From Tetragonia tetragonoides (taxonomy: Eukaryota > Streptophyta > Magnoliopsida > Caryophyllales > Aizoaceae): a stretch of DNA of 64,000 nucleotides. Below the pieces are notes generated by a model. It was not told the DNA's origin and made no database searches. It saw nothing but the letters and a program-made list of their open reading frames with translations. The stretch spans positions 9,615,001 through 9,679,000 of the forward strand of contig CM076151.1 in the NCBI GenBank assembly GCA_038025085.1. The letters are read 5' to 3'. Positions 24,233-37,714 of the stretch are shown one piece after another. Numbering within the stretch: the stretch's first letter is position 1; the number at the start of each line of letters is the position of its first letter. The position numbers and the translations under genes are program-made.

Positions 24233-27200
24233 ACTGGGATGAAACTCTACCAATTTTCTGTCATAGTTTTCTTTTCTATTCTATCCATTTTACTTTGTTT
24301 TCTCTCCATTTTTTCCTTCTTTTTTTTATTATTTGTTGGGCTAGGGGGGTGGATTCTCTTATCCTTAGAGATCCTTCAGTCAATAGTGTCGAATTTTGCA
24401 AATTTTGTGTCGCAGGCTATATGCTCGCTCACTGTAGTCTGAAGGTCATAAAATCAAAGAGAATAGATTGGTTTTCTGAGTAATTCTTCTGTTGAGTGAA
24501 TCGCAAGCCTATTAGTGAAGCGAATTCAATGAAGCAACAACTAGAACCATAGAGAAGCGGCTATAAACTACACATACTCTGCAGCATAGTCCATAGATAT
24601 TTCAGAGAGTACATTACCTAGTAAGCGCTTACCTGGTCAACTAACTTAGAAGGAAAGCACATTTTCTGACAACTACTCATCAATTGTCACCAATGTCTTA
24701 AATTGCTTCTCATAAGGCTAAAAGATATGGTTCTCTTCACTTACTGGTCAGACCCTCAAATCTATTCTGTTTGACACCTATAACTCTTATCCAAAATACC
24801 CTTTACAACCATTGAACATGCAGGATTCTACATGACACTTGAGATACTTCAAATTAGACCACAAACAGATAAAACGCCTTCACAATTATTCAGTTCCAAT
24901 CTTCATATCAACCACCTCGCGTCCTCGTCCCCAGTTTGAGCAACATAGGACCCCGCGTCCCCGCCGTAGTTATGAGCTTATGCACTACGCAGCTGGCGAT
25001 TTAAAAAATTTCCTTTTTTTTTTCCCTTCTCGTTAGGGAACTCCAGCAAATAGTCAGGGATACCATCACTATTCACATATCCAAATTGGAGTGGGGTCAC
25101 ATAAGACCTTTACCTCTCATCATGTCTTCTTCATTGCAGTAAAACTCACAAACTTTACCTGACAAACAAAGTTCGAGTCATAAGCAGATTGTTCTTATTC
25201 TACATCCAGCAAGGTTGGCAGCACCTTAGTACATTACATGTGCTCAAGGTACTTCAACCTTTTGCCCTTGTTCTCTTTGGTAAGGAGCTTAAAGATGGGG
25301 TCTCTTCCCCTAATAATGCTAAAAAAAATGTTACCAAACCACATGTTGTCAGCTGCGTGTTATCGGTCGAGGCAACGTATATTTTCCTCCGCCGCTCGTT
25401 ATAGGTGTCAGCAAAGAGTACTAATATATAGCACCAGGATTACCAGCTTTCTCAAGATCCAGAATAATATCAATATATCATACTACTGTCCTTTTTACTG
25501 CAGAAATCTCCTCTGGTTGCTTGGGTAAGAATGAGAGTGAACAAAATGAAGCCATACTACAAACCATATAACGACTCCATGACCCGATCGGTTTAAGGTG
25601 ATCAATTTCTTGCACAAGGGTCACCAAGATAATTCCTGAATCTCAGTTCTAAAGATTACACCAATTTCTCCAATATAAGAAAAAATGATTATACCATTTC
25701 AGCACTTTTTGTTCTGGCTTCAGAAAGACGAAAATTCAAGACTAGTAGGGACCGATATAAGGAGTGAACTATGTCACACTCTTCAGTTCACCTCAAGTAC
25801 CCGTGTTGGATACTCAAAACTCTGGCATGGGTATGAACACTTGACACTTTATTTTAAGACCAAAAGCACGCAAAACTGTGAAAGTTAATTGAGTGACTCA
25901 AGTTGAACACGTATCTTAGCTGACACTTATTGGCTGATCTCTAATTGAGAAGCATGCTAATTATTTGCCACTACAAACAAACTAGTCTTTGGAAAAGAGT
26001 TTAGCTAAAGAAGCTTGGAACAACAAGTCAGCAACCATTTGGATATGCTCCAATATGGGAAGACAAGCAAACCAGAAATGATGTGATGTGACCAGATCAT
26101 ATGCATAACAGACATAAACAAGAAAAGGACTTGAACTGAAAGACACAACTCTCAATTATTGAAGCCTTTCACAAACAACTTTCGGTAAACTTGATCAAAT
26201 TAGATACCAAGCTACTGCAACCGTGCAACTTAATACAGTCAAAAACTGGAATTTCCAAAATTTGCTGAATATCCTACTGGTAGTATATTGCGCCAAAATC
26301 AAGGTGGCTCGCTCTTTATTGTCTTCGCAGGCCATGAACATGCTGACTAGAACTTCGATATTGAGTATGAATTGACATGGAAAGAAGCAAAGAATGGTTA
26401 TGGCTTCGCTGCTCTCCTAGGAAGTCTTTCTGTTGTATTGTATCCTGTATAACACCTACGCAAAGTCACCAGTGCCGGTCTAATGCCAAATTTGGCTATC
26501 CGTTCTCATTAAAACCCTGAAGGAAAATTTTTTGTTAACAGAAACTGATCCTTACAGGAACTCCTCATATACACGCCCAGAGATGTTCGATTCAACAGGC
26601 ATTCTTGGAAAATCATAATCACCACTTATAGTTCAGTTTCGATAGGCTCAAAGGCGATATGTTCTCTACTAGGGGAGGCTCTGAGGCTAAACCTATACGT
26701 TCACTAAGTCACTAACCTAAACGCAATCTTCTGTTCATTTGACACAGAAGTAGATCATCAAATACTCTCTTCTTCAGCTAACATATCGCGAATGGTACTT
26801 TTATTTTTACTATCTACTTTTCATTCCCTTCTTTTTCCAAATTTCAACCAACAAGTCTACAACAGCCCCTAGCCTAGGCCACCTTAGTTAGCCCTTGGTA
26901 ACATGCAATTCTGATGTCCTCTGTTTCATTCCATTTCGAGTGCCTGATGTGCTCCCTTAAAAACAAGGAGGGAATGAGGTGGGGGGACCCAATTTGATCA
27001 ACTTCTCTGATTACTGAAACCTGTAAGACAGCCATTCTGCAGGGATCCATCAATCCTCTCATTGATTGACAGTTTGGCACTAGTTGCCTGGACTTTCCAA
27101 CTTAAAGATATACCTAAATTTGTGGGCCTTGGCCATTCATAGCAAAGAGTATTGAGCCACCTTGCAAAGTGACAATAAGCAGATAGATATTCTTACACTG

Positions 27201-30200
27201 TTCTCACTGATATTGTTCTCACTGTTCTCACCAAAATCGACACACGACACAGGATGGTGGCGCCTGGTGGTTGTCCTTGTTGATCTTACCGCCATGCCCC
27301 CCACCCCACCCCTTCCGTTCTCGTGTATGTCATTATATATAGCTGACAGGCAGTCCTTAGCTTAGAAGTGGCTAAGAATATGTTACTGATTCATAAATAA
27401 ACTAGAGAATGGATAACTGGTATTTGCTTCCTTGTCGTTGATCTCTTCTTTGGAGGCCCCTTAATCTCAAAATGGCTTATCCTCCAGATTTACAACTTGC
27501 AAGGGCTTAGCAGCCAAAAAAAAATCGATAATCAAATTTTATTTCATTAGGAGCATTAAGCATATAAGAGCAAAAGCTCAGTCCAGTAATGGAGCCGAAG
27601 CTCAATACACCCATAAGAAAACACCAATAAGAGCCTAAACAATGCATCTATTTGAGATGCTAATAATACCTAAAGCTAAAAACACTTAAAATGACACACC
27701 ATCAAAGCTCAAAACACCTGGAAGAAAAACACCAATAAAAGTCTAAGCTTTTAACAGCTATAGCCAATGGTTGTCATTTCCCTCTTTTCTCCTCTTTTGG
27801 GCATGCAGCATTTTTGTCCTTCAAACAACAGCTGCCATTAGAATTGAGAAGACTACAGTCTGAAAATTCTGACATTTGTACATAGAAACTACTAAAATGT
27901 CTTGTACTTACAAGTGCTATTGCATTTTCCAACAGTTGTTTTCGGTCTAACGGAAATAGTACTCACTAGTTAACTTAAGGGTAAGGTGCCACACATCCTA
28001 ATCTCCCTAGATCCCGTCTGAGATGCAACTATACCAAAGCCCTGTTCTATTCAACGGAATGGTTCGGGACAATGACGAACAAGCGGTGTTTTATACTAAA
28101 GCTACTGAAGAGTCACAAGCTGATGAGCTTTCCATCAAAAATTACTGCAAACCAACCATATGACACCAGAGACCCCTTTGTTCAGAAGTGGATAAAAATC
28201 ACTGATTTTAACAAAGTATATTCTCTTTCACCAAGATGCACATTCTTGCCACCACCACAAAAGAAAAAGAAAGAAAAGAGGAACAGAAGGTGATAAAAGT
28301 GAGACTATTACCCTTTTAATCCAGGGACCTTACTTTAGGCAAATTAAAGTTAATGGAAGAAACTGTTTAACCCTCTAACCTGCTCTAATACATTACATAC
28401 ATCATGAGCTGAACAGCATCATTCCTTAAGAGAAATTAATTAAAAGCCCTTAAAAGTGGATTTCAAAGTTGCCTTGCCAAAAAAACTGCAGTCACTATAT
28501 GCTAAAGTGACTTTGAACCTTTTTGGTAAAATGCGATCACGCGAAATCCTTTGCACTTATTGGCACCATATATACCAACTACTCTATTTTTACCTTTTGT
28601 TAGTCCACAAAGACAGCCTTTAAAGGGTAAAAGTTGGTCTCAGCACTTATGTGAGTTGTATGATGCTGGTAAGTTCTTTTTTTTTGGCACAAGATAGCAG
28701 TCAGTATTATTCAGAAGTCTCCAGATTTGCAGAAAATTCGCTCACATTTTTGGGATGTAAGAATAAGATTCAAAACTCCATAGTACAGTACCAACTTTTC
28801 TTAGGAAGTTCCAATGCACAAAAAATCTACAGTAGATCAGATTCGCAGTTACAGACTTGCAGTGCCTCATCTGCTCATCATATCTCTTCATGTATCTTGG
28901 CAATTTTTCATCTATGATTATAATTGTCTGCGTAGGGTGTTTTAATATCTATTGTTTCTCTCACATATTAGTATTTAGTTCAGAGGAGTTTTAGTTCGGT
29001 GGAAAAGAAGACACTCAATTATTCGAGTCGTGAACGGTGTTATACATGTTACTGGCAGGATCATAGATAACATGGTAATTGTAGATCATCTATTAACTTT
29101 TAGCACTCAATTTTAACATGAGGTGAGTAGATAACTCAGTAACTTTGAAAGGATTCTTGGGTATATGAATATTTTCTCAAACACAAGACAAGATGCACCC
29201 CATGAAATGGGTATAAACCTAATCATTTTCCTGAAGAACCACAAGTGAAAGGTGGGTGCATTGCATAAACTGATACTGTGTGATAACAGGCCACCACCAT
29301 TAATATACCCATAATACCAGTTTGTATTCATTCACAAGCATTGGGACCCACATGTACCCGAAATTACTCCAATTACCAATCCATGATGATCCATATGGGT
29401 CCCAAATACTTCAGCCAAATAGCAAGAAGACATCCTTCTTGCTGACCAAAAATGAAAAGAATATGAAAAAGTACAATTGTAAAATAATAATAATAAAAAA
29501 AAAAATAAGGCATTTTGCCTTTTATCTCAATCACTTATCTAAGGGGAGATTATTTGGATGACTGGTTTGGGTCTGGTTGGCAAGTTTGCTGAAAACGGGT
29601 TACCCGAATCCATCCATATAGTATTATATTATCCTTCATTATAAAAAATGTTAGTATTACGGTAAAACAGTCTCATACAAGTTTTTGCGAATTTTAAGTA
29701 TCATTATCACGATTCACGCATTATATTCTAACCTGTGTGACCAGCACACTGTAACAGTAGTAAGACTAGTAACCTTTTGTGTGCAGAAACAGATATGGTA
29801 ATCATGTACTCAAATATTTAGAGTATCATTTTCCCAGGATCCACAGTCCAACAACCTCACCCAACAAAAGTTCAAAAGTATCCTTTAGGTGGGAAATACA
29901 AATTTTCAGAATGTGTAACTTTTTCTTATAGGAGACTGTAATTTTTAAGAGTGAGATTTTCTTTGTTTGATTTTTGTTATTTCTAGATTTCTGTCTTCAG
30001 TTTTACATTTATACTACGTTGGTTCAGTCCAGTTTCGTGGAAAAGAACACACCCCACTACGTTGCTAAAAACTGAGACGGAAAATGTTTGGTTAACCCGA
30101 CAGAAATGGTTGCCCAAATCCAGTTTAGCACTTTCCTAGAACACAGGCCTTCTTGTTGCTCTTTTCCTTTTCTTTTTTTTTGGTGGAAGACAGAAATCAC

Positions 30201-30968
30201 CACGCATTTTTATTTCCCATAATGAAAGGGCCCAAAGGGCAAACAAACATTAAACATGACATTACATTAGGTACAAAACCACAGGAAGAAGCAACACATT
30301 ATAAAAATACCATAACAACTGCAATGCATACATAATTTCTATATTACAGACAAACAAGAAGTCATCATAAGAAAGACCATTCACACACTAAGGCAAGAAC
30401 TAAAACAACCCTTTAAGACAAGGTTTATCAAATGATGGGGCCTAATCAATTCAGGCTAAGAAAGCAAAGCAAATCAGGGGCCCCTGAAGAAATGAAAGTT
30501 CATGAAGAGAGAGAAAAAGGGGTGAAAGAGAGGGGAGTGGGACCTTAATTACCTAATGCGCATGCCCTTAAGGCCAAAATCTTCAAATTCCTCAATGGGT
30601 CCTCTTTCACTTCCAGCACAAATGAGCACAAGGCATTCCCATGCGTTCAAAATCTGTGGCTTTTGAACTCCAAAAAGGGCAAACCCCATCATTGCTAGTC
30701 AACAAATGAAGCCTCCATTTCTTTCCCTTCCATGAAACCCGAGTCCTTCTCGTGCACTCGCGCCAGTGTTTATTGGGCCATTATGTACACCTCCAGATGA
30801 AAATAACATTTGAACAAGAACCTACTCAGCAATCAGCATGCATGCCAAGTTCATCATCGGGTTTTTAAAGACACACCACTAATAGGAATAATACTAAAAT
30901 AAGCTAGATAACGTTTTTGACACCCCTCACGACGAGATGGTGTCTGTGTCGTCAAAGGGACTTCAGTT
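24233..30968. other. 6.7-kb intergenic region, no supported gene
   Basis: Contains the NPH3 3' UTR at its left and probably the SAC51 3' UTR at its right (about 30.2-30.97 kb). I checked the small ORFs on both strands and recognise no domain, tRNA or complete transposon. About 27.58-27.75 kb has a weak repeat (agaaaacaccaataagagcctaa / agaaaaacaccaataaaagtctaa). Remainder is AT-rich and featureless to the eye. Confidence 0.4.
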
Positions 30969-32108
30969 TCACGGTCCATAGCAGCTAGAGCTATCAGGAT
31001 CTTCCGTAGACATAGTTTCAGCATTAGACTTCAAATGTTTCAAATAACTTATCGCTTCATCCAGGATGACTAAGGGGTTCTTGCTTGTTAGACCAGGGAT
31101 TATATTCTCGAGGACATTCAATGTATCACGGATGTTATCCTTTCTTGGTCGTTTTCCTAGAACAGTTGAACCCACCCCATCGTCAAGGGAACAGATCAAA
31201 TCCCCACCATGGAGGTTCTCATATGACTCATTTTGGCTTCCCATCATTGTATCGTGCAACAATGGTAGTTTGTTCTGTCCATCATCAAGGGTGTTCTGTC
31301 TTTTTGAAGCTCTATCGAAACTAGCCACTTCGTCCAGATCATCTTCTTCTTGTTTCTCATAATTTCTCCCCATAACGAATGGAGAGTGACCAGTGCTTAC
31401 TTCATCACCGTCCTCGGCCTCATCATCAGAATTTGCATCAAAATCATCATCATCGTCGTCAGAGTAAAGCAAGGCATTAATTTCTTCCGTGTCTTCACGC
31501 ATTTCGCTGCCTTCATCAACAGTTTCATTCTCACCAGACTCCTCACAAAATATGGATCCCTTAAAGCAAGCTTGTTTTGATTTGTTGGTTTGTCCATCAG
31601 CAAGAAATTGGTAGGCACCAGAAGATGTGGCAGGTGCAGCTTGTGGATTCCAAGCAGGATACTTCGTATGTGCAGTAGTTAGATTCTGCACTTGAGGCCA
31701 TAGAGAACTACACATCATCCTCGTTTCATTTCCAGACTGGTCAAAGATAAGAAACCTCTTCTGTTGAGGACTAGGTGCCTCGTATGGTGATGTTTGAACA
31801 TCAACTTTTGGTAGGAACATAGGAGTCTGTTCCCCAAGATACCCATTTAGACCAAGAAGCGGGGTCTGAGTGTGGGGTACGGAATTTTCTATCAAGCTAT
31901 TAGCTTCATGCATAAGGCCTCTTTGAGGCAAGCTGGGATATCCCAACCCATTCAGACCAAAATTCACCGATACCCTGCAAGGGTTTATAGAAGCAGGCAA
32001 AAACTCATGTTGCCTGTACTCAGGAGGTGAAATCATGCAGTTTCTGAATGTGGATGATTCCCAATGGGGTTGCTGCTGAAGAAGCCGAGAACCGCTCTTC
32101 TCGACCAT
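30969..32108 (-). CDS. SAC51: SAC51-type atypical bHLH regulator (bHLH142/143 clade)
   Basis: Single coding exon, 379 aa, start chosen at 32108 (MVEKSG, as in the family's MVE start). An in-frame ATG at 32147 lies across a strong acceptor (cctctccag, last base 32128) and is therefore intronic, not a start. The protein has an acidic stretch (about 215-240, a run of Asp then EAEDGDE) and a C-terminal HLH at about 318-360 (GKRPRKDNIRDTLNVLENII, then LVILDEAISYLKHLK). The basic region lacks the His-Glu-Arg E-box contacts, as in this clade. SAC51 and SACL proteins promote stem elongation and restrain xylem differentiation; their translation is released by thermospermine through conserved uORFs in the leader. 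That leader is present here (32108-34.1 kb) with the uORF. Neighbours NPH3 and FKBP12 match the Arabidopsis order. Confidence 0.9.
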   Translation of the reverse strand: MVEKSGSRLLQQQPHWESSTFRNCMISPPEYRQHEFLPASINPCRVSVNFGLNGLGYPSLPQRGLMHEANSLIENSVPHTQTPLLGLNGYLGEQTPMFLPKVDVQTSPYEAPSPQQKRFLIFDQSGNETRMMCSSLWPQVQNLTTAHTKYPAWNPQAAPATSSGAYQFLADGQTNKSKQACFKGSIFCEESGENETVDEGSEMREDTEEINALLYSDDDDDDFDANSDDEAEDGDEVSTGHSPFVMGRNYEKQEEDDLDEVASFDRASKRQNTLDDGQNKLPLLHDTMMGSQNESYENLHGGDLICSLDDGVGSTVLGKRPRKDNIRDTLNVLENIIPGLTSKNPLVILDEAISYLKHLKSNAETMSTEDPDSSSCYGP

Positions 32109-34160
32109 TAAACAGAAACAATCACCTCTGGAGAGGAAGCGTAACACATATAAACAAAGGAAACAGTTGCTTGAAATGAAAAGTAAATTAGTTGAATTAA
32201 CTTAATGGACTCACCAGTATTATCAATCTGATATATTCAGCGTCTCCTTCAATATTAGAATATAGAATGATAAAAACAAAATAACCAGCAGAATTCAAAC
32301 AATGCTATTGAAAAGCCAATCTACGTTACAGGTTTAAGCAAATGACGGAAATACTCAGCCTGCAAAGCAACCAGAAAAGAATTGCATCACTAAAGGATCC
32401 TCATTGATATATCATAAATGAAGTTCAAACTAAAACAAAGTGAAGCACGAACCTGGCAATCTGGCATAGGTTGAAAACAAGCTATAATTCTAACTATAAT
32501 GGTTGATTTTCCTGCAATTCCACTCTCATGTTTCAATGCCCGAAATCTTGTTTGGCTTGATCCTTGGCACACCATAACTACTTCTAAACCCTTCCAAATA
32601 CACCCTCAGTCCACACAAAATACAACGACAAGCAACAAAGGATGGTAAACACTAAAGACACAAAAATGCTGAGTTCGGAAAAGAGAATGACACAAATGGG
32701 TTTAGGCCAAAATAAGAGATTAAAAATGAAGGAAGCTACAAAGAACACTACAATTTCTAAAATACTTCTGCTCTTTCTCTACACTCAGATGATTATGTAC
32801 CAGAACCAGGGGACAACGGCACAGTGGTTGGAACCCATGGTAAATCAGGAAAAAAAATCAATGGATCAAAGATGGAAGGCCGATTGAAAAGGGATATAAT
32901 TTACAAGATAACCTTACAATACAAGTTTAAAGAGATAATATTGCGGTATACGTCAATTGAATAACAGAACCAGAACATGCTGTTTCTTCCCCTATCCCTA
33001 TTTTTGTGAACAGAACCACCAATATATAAAATTCCTGCAAGATAAAGGATAGAATACTTGATCATTAAAGAGCAAAGAATAATTACATTATAAATCAAGA
33101 AATCATATCATAATTTGATTGCAATTTTCATGAACAAAACATACTGATTAATGTGACTAAAAAATCTAAAGCTGCAATAGAAAGCAACCAACCAAAAAAC
33201 ACACTGTGGCTAGATTTACTTAATAGCAACCTGACACAAGAGAAATGAAACAAATGGAGAACAAACAACTGAAGATAGAGTTTATGCTTAAGATGATGAT
33301 TGATGAACAATTGAACATAAGAGATTTGAATTTCTGCACTTTTTTGCCTTCTAAAATCAACAAGAAAGCCATATATGTCACATAATCCCAGGTGAGTTTT
33401 CTACAACTAAATTTCATAAATTGCAGAAACTAACATTAAACTAGTACTGTAGTAAAAAGTTAGCAAAAACACTAAAATTATACAACAATATGAAAATTGA
33501 TATATATTGTCTCATGTGTTGCTCACGTGCTGGCCCTGGTAGCCACTAATCTCCATATTTCTCCTGTATCATCAAAAGTTATAAACCTTTTTCCCTGATT
33601 TTTTTTTTTCAATTGTACTCTAAATCAATAAGAAAATAAAACCAATATTCCACTATCAAAAAACATTAATAAAAACAAGTACCATCAAGCCTTTTCTTTT
33701 CATTTCATAATTCTGATTTTACCAAATATTATAAGTTCTTTAACCATGTACATGACAAAATTGGAGAATTAAACAGAAAACAAGCCCTAATCATTAAATT
33801 TACAATCAAATATAAACATTTTCTTACTTGTTTGCCAAAATATCATGAAGGGCAGGACCAAAAGATAAAAACTTTTTAATGGGGTTTTCAAATTAAAACA
33901 TTAACAACAGATCTGTGCACTGACAAAAAAAGAATAAACAAACAAATCTAAACAAAAAGCATAGATTTTTGACAACTTACCCACCAAAATTTGCAGAAGA
34001 ACTGGAGATTTCTGAGTAGTTGATCAGAATCAGAGTGGAAACACAAAAAGTGAAGAAAATGAAAGATGGTTTTGGAGCAAAAATGGTGGGTGAGAAAAAT
34101 GGGTTACAGAGAGGAGTGAGTGTCAAAAAGGCGTGAGAAGAGAGAAGGATGATTATATAG
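32109..34160 (-). promoter_or_regulatory. SAC51 5' leader with introns and core promoter
   Basis: A TATA box (TATATAA on the minus strand, 34159-34153) precedes a pyrimidine-rich leader exon ending at the donor ttttggtgg|gtaagt (exon end 33981). The leader continues in the uORF exon(s) at about 32.6-32.45 kb and 32359-32215, then an intron 32214-32128 (gtgagt...ctccag), then 32127-32109. The acceptor before the uORF start was not located with certainty. Long AT-rich intron 33980-~32.6 kb has no other gene. Confidence 0.7.
32321..32575 (-). CDS. Conserved upstream ORF of SAC51 (53 aa, split by an intron)
   Basis: Exon a 32575-32453 encodes 41 residues starting MVCQGSSQTRFRALKHES and ending QPMPDCQ; donor CAG|GTTCG. 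Exon b 32359-32321 begins after ttgctttgcag and encodes AEYFRHLLKPVT then TAG. The joined 53-residue peptide is nearly the same as the uORF peptide of Arabidopsis SAC51/SACL mRNAs (CPuORF37/38), where it represses main-ORF translation and thermospermine relieves the block. It lies 213 bp of genomic DNA upstream of the SAC51 start, with a further leader intron (32214-32128) between. Peptide-level conservation over neutral DNA implies that the peptide itself acts, probably on the ribosome. The second exon is too short to be seen as an ORF by length. Confidence 0.92.
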
Positions 34161-36259
34161 AGATATTGTGTATCTAAATACTCATAGATTAACCCACTTT
34201 TACCTTTTTTGTAACAGTATCAACCACACGGGTAATATTTCGGCTAATCTTTGATGGCATGCCAAATTGCCAACTAATAAGTGGACTCTTCTTTTCTTTT
34301 CTTTTCTGTTTCTCCTTTTTCATGGAAGTGGACTGTTCTAGTACTACTAGTACTAATCTTTTTTATGAGGGTATGTAGTAGTTGTACTGATCTTTCTTTT
34401 TTCAATGAGAAGTATCACTACTAATCTAATCGAGGTGAGTGGTAGAGACTTATTCATCCTTAAAGTTTGAATCTCGCATGGTGTATGGAGCAGCTGAATG
34501 TCGTTTGTAATACTATTTCAAAATAATACATTCAAAAGTACTCCAAATGTAAAATGTAACATTTTGCTTTAGGTGATAAAAGGAGTAAAATAAATAAATA
34601 AATAAATAAATAAAACAAAACAAAACATTTTGCTTTACACTTATTAGTCCAAAGGTATCCTTTTTTACCACAATTATGCTCATACCATGTGATATGAGTT
34701 TTTCTGTTCAACCAAGGCTCTGTTTGGTAAATAGTGCTCTTAAACACTAGAAAACTAGTGGATAAGAGCATATGTCAATGTCATAATTTTTGTCGTTTCA
34801 AGATTATTGAAATTCAGGTTTAACATCCTCCGACATATTTCAGCTAGTTAATTCTTAAATTTCCTTTGAATTTTAAACCAAATAATACGTGAATGTCATT
34901 TTGATATATGAATAGTTAAATTATTTTCTTTATTAACTAAAGGTGTATCCTTTTCCACTAAACTATAATATGTCTGAGAGAAAATATGCTAATGTATTGA
35001 ATTAAACCAAGCACTGACCAAGCAACTAGAAAAGATACACTTCAAACTCAACAATATAATCTATTAAACAAATCCTAACAATTAATCAGTATTTGCGACT
35101 CTATAACTATAAGCAACATTAATAGCTAACAAAACAAGTGAAGTCTCATGTAATAGCTACTAGAACAACTAGTTATTGCTAAAATCTCAGTATTTGCGAC
35201 TCTTTTGAGCTTACCTAGTTCACTGATAATTTCTATTTTAATGGTCTTCAATTTAGTTTATTAATTTGCGTACAAAAAAATGAAGTTAAAAGCAAATGGT
35301 CCACATGCTACCATGGAATAAAACAAAATGAAATACCAAAGTTTACGTATGATATAAATTGTTATTGATGCATGTACTCAAGCTAGACTTGCCACTTATA
35401 AATTCTGAAATGGGGTAGGACTTAGGAGTTGTTCACAAGTCTTCATCATTTGTTAGCATTTTTCTATTATTTTGACAGAATTATTGAATCCGTACTATTT
35501 ATGCGTTTTTTTCCCCTTTTTGCTCAAATTCTTTTGGTACATTTTCTTCTTTTTCTAAATATAAATATGCGATGGTGCGTGTACTTTTATGTATAAATTG
35601 AGTGTTTCACATTGAAAATCAAATGTATGACTCTAGTGTATAACGTTGTTAGGTTATTTCTCCTATTATCAATTGATTTTATGATGAAATGTGTTACATG
35701 TGTAGAGTGGACTTGATTTTCCTCCTTAATATTAATTACAAATTATATGAGTCGGTCTCATACATAAAACGTGATACATTTAAGCAAAAAGTAATACCAC
35801 CGTATTTAAAAAATAACACATCTAAACAAAAAAGTGATACTTTATACATATAAGGTTGTCTCATAATAAAGTTCTTGTATATCACCCTAGAGATATTCCA
35901 ATTACATTACCTAACACATATTGATATATTGGTTTCTTCATTATGATCTATTCCCTTAACTACCCAAAAGGTTCACCTTTGTTGATAACATGATTTTTTA
36001 AGTCACTCTCATTGAAACACTCATAACAATTTTGTTATTATTGTTGCTAACTAATTTTTCCCTAGAGTTGATAATGGACCCGAATCCGAACCTTCCCGAA
36101 CCCAGCTTGTTACAAGTTTGGGTTCCTCCATCCACGGAGCCCGAAACCGGGCTTCGGGCAGCAATTTGGCCCGTTTCAACCCGAGTCGGGTTACTCTTAC
36201 TCCTAATTCCCTAAATCTGTATCGGAAATTTGGACAAGAAAGTACATATATCATCGAAA
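34161..36259. other. Intergenic region between divergent SAC51 and bL33 genes
   Basis: AT-rich, no gene. Holds an (AAAT)n microsatellite at about 34588-34613 and a cggtctcatac/gttgtctcata pair near 35.75-35.86 kb, a probable decayed MITE. Around 36.07-36.2 kb are acccgaa/gggtt words of the kind found in old transposon ends. Confidence 0.4.
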
Positions 36260-37714
36260 ACACTCAAGAACCCTAAATTTCAGACTTCATCTTCATTTCA
36301 CTCAACACTCACTACTCTCTCTCTCTCTCCATCCAGCTTAACGCCGGTAATTTCTCTCTCTCTCTCTGCTCATTATTTGACATGAATATATTTATTTGCA
36401 TTGGCAATCTACCTTATTTTCTAAGTTGTCAATAACTGTAGATTTAGTCGAACAAGTTTACTAATTTCCAGTTATTTCACTCCAGTATTTATCTTTCATT
36501 AACATAAAATCAGAAATTAGGGTGTAAATATCTATAAAAAACAAAATTGAAATTTCAGATTTTTCGTGGTAAATGGAGAAAGGATCAATTTTTTCATCCC
36601 AGTACAAGCATTTTGATTATTTTTACTAATTGCAACTAGGAAACAGAATGCTAGAACTCTTTAATTTTTCAGATTATGATATCCTGTTTTATTTTAGATT
36701 ACAAGTTTTGAGCTTTGTTAGGTCTTTGTTTTGCTTTAATTTCAATTTCAGAACCCACTAGCCGAACCGAATTGAAATATGTTGATCAATCTTTTGGTTC
36801 ACCAAAATATATTTTCCATTTTGGGGTTGAGGTTTTTGGTTAACTTGTAGATTAGGGTAACTGAATTGAAATGGGAAATGGTTATCCGAACCCGACTTTG
36901 CAGACCCTTTAGTTTCAGCAGACACTGCGATATCTTCTAGGCAGGTTTCTAGTTTTAAATTTCCCCACCCTAGTGTAAAAAAAAGACAAAGAAAAGAAAA
37001 ATTCAGTAACCTTGTGACGGATGGGTATGGATGAAGTACATAGAAGTTGGGAGAGGGATACGAAGTCACAATGGACAAAATCGGATTAGGAGACATGGTG
37101 GTAGAAGTGGTGAGACTTTTTATGTTTAATGAAGGATGATTTTCGTACTGAAAGTAATCATGTCTCTGGTGATTTTGGCCTCCAAGTAATAGTAGTAGCA
37201 TGATGCATGAACATAATGACCATAATACCAATGTCACTGAGAGTTGGAATGACTCGCAAATTGTATGAATGACCATGGCAAATCAAAGAGCAAGATTCGA
37301 GAGCATTGGAATGAGCCCTTTTGATGGTCTTGAGTACTTATATTACGCACATTTGTGGCCGTTGCTAATCTAAATTGTCTGCTGTTGAAGGCTAAAACAA
37401 ATGTCTGATTGGTTAGTTGGACTTGATCCTTGTTACTGTAGCCAGGGACTACTTCATCAATGTTTAGGTGTTCACCTTCATATTTGGACTTGTCTGAAAT
37501 CATTTCAGCATTTGATTCTGCTTGTTGGGATTTTTCCTTAGTTTACTCAGATTCATTTGCATTAATTACCTAAATTTGAGGTTAATTGTGCTTATATCTT
37601 TGGCCCTTTAGTTAGGCTGAAAACTTGAAGCAGATTTTTAAAACTTTGACTAAATCTTGATACTGTAGCATTATCCTTCTGCAGGGTATTAGCTGCTTCT
37701 GTCTAATTTGAAGA
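36260..37714 (+). promoter_or_regulatory. 5' leader of the bL33 gene, with a 1.34-kb intron
   Basis: A CT-rich leader exon (ctactctctctctctctcc) ends at cgccg|gtaatt (donor 36347). The intron ends ccttctgcag at 37684; the second leader part 37685-37714 leads to the ATG at 37715. ORFs on the minus strand inside this intron have no recognisable content. Confidence 0.6.

Noticed and set aside
26874..27080. 68-aa minus-strand ORF with a possible retroelement look
   Set aside because: No reverse transcriptase, gag or integrase motif; chance ORF.
32109..32147. Upstream in-frame ATG extending SAC51 by 13 residues
   Set aside because: The added codons span the splice acceptor at 32128 and would be intronic; the family start is MVE.
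36758..37503. 172-aa and 89-aa minus-strand ORFs
   Set aside because: They lie in the leader intron of bL33 on the opposite strand, have no recognisable domain and no splice support.
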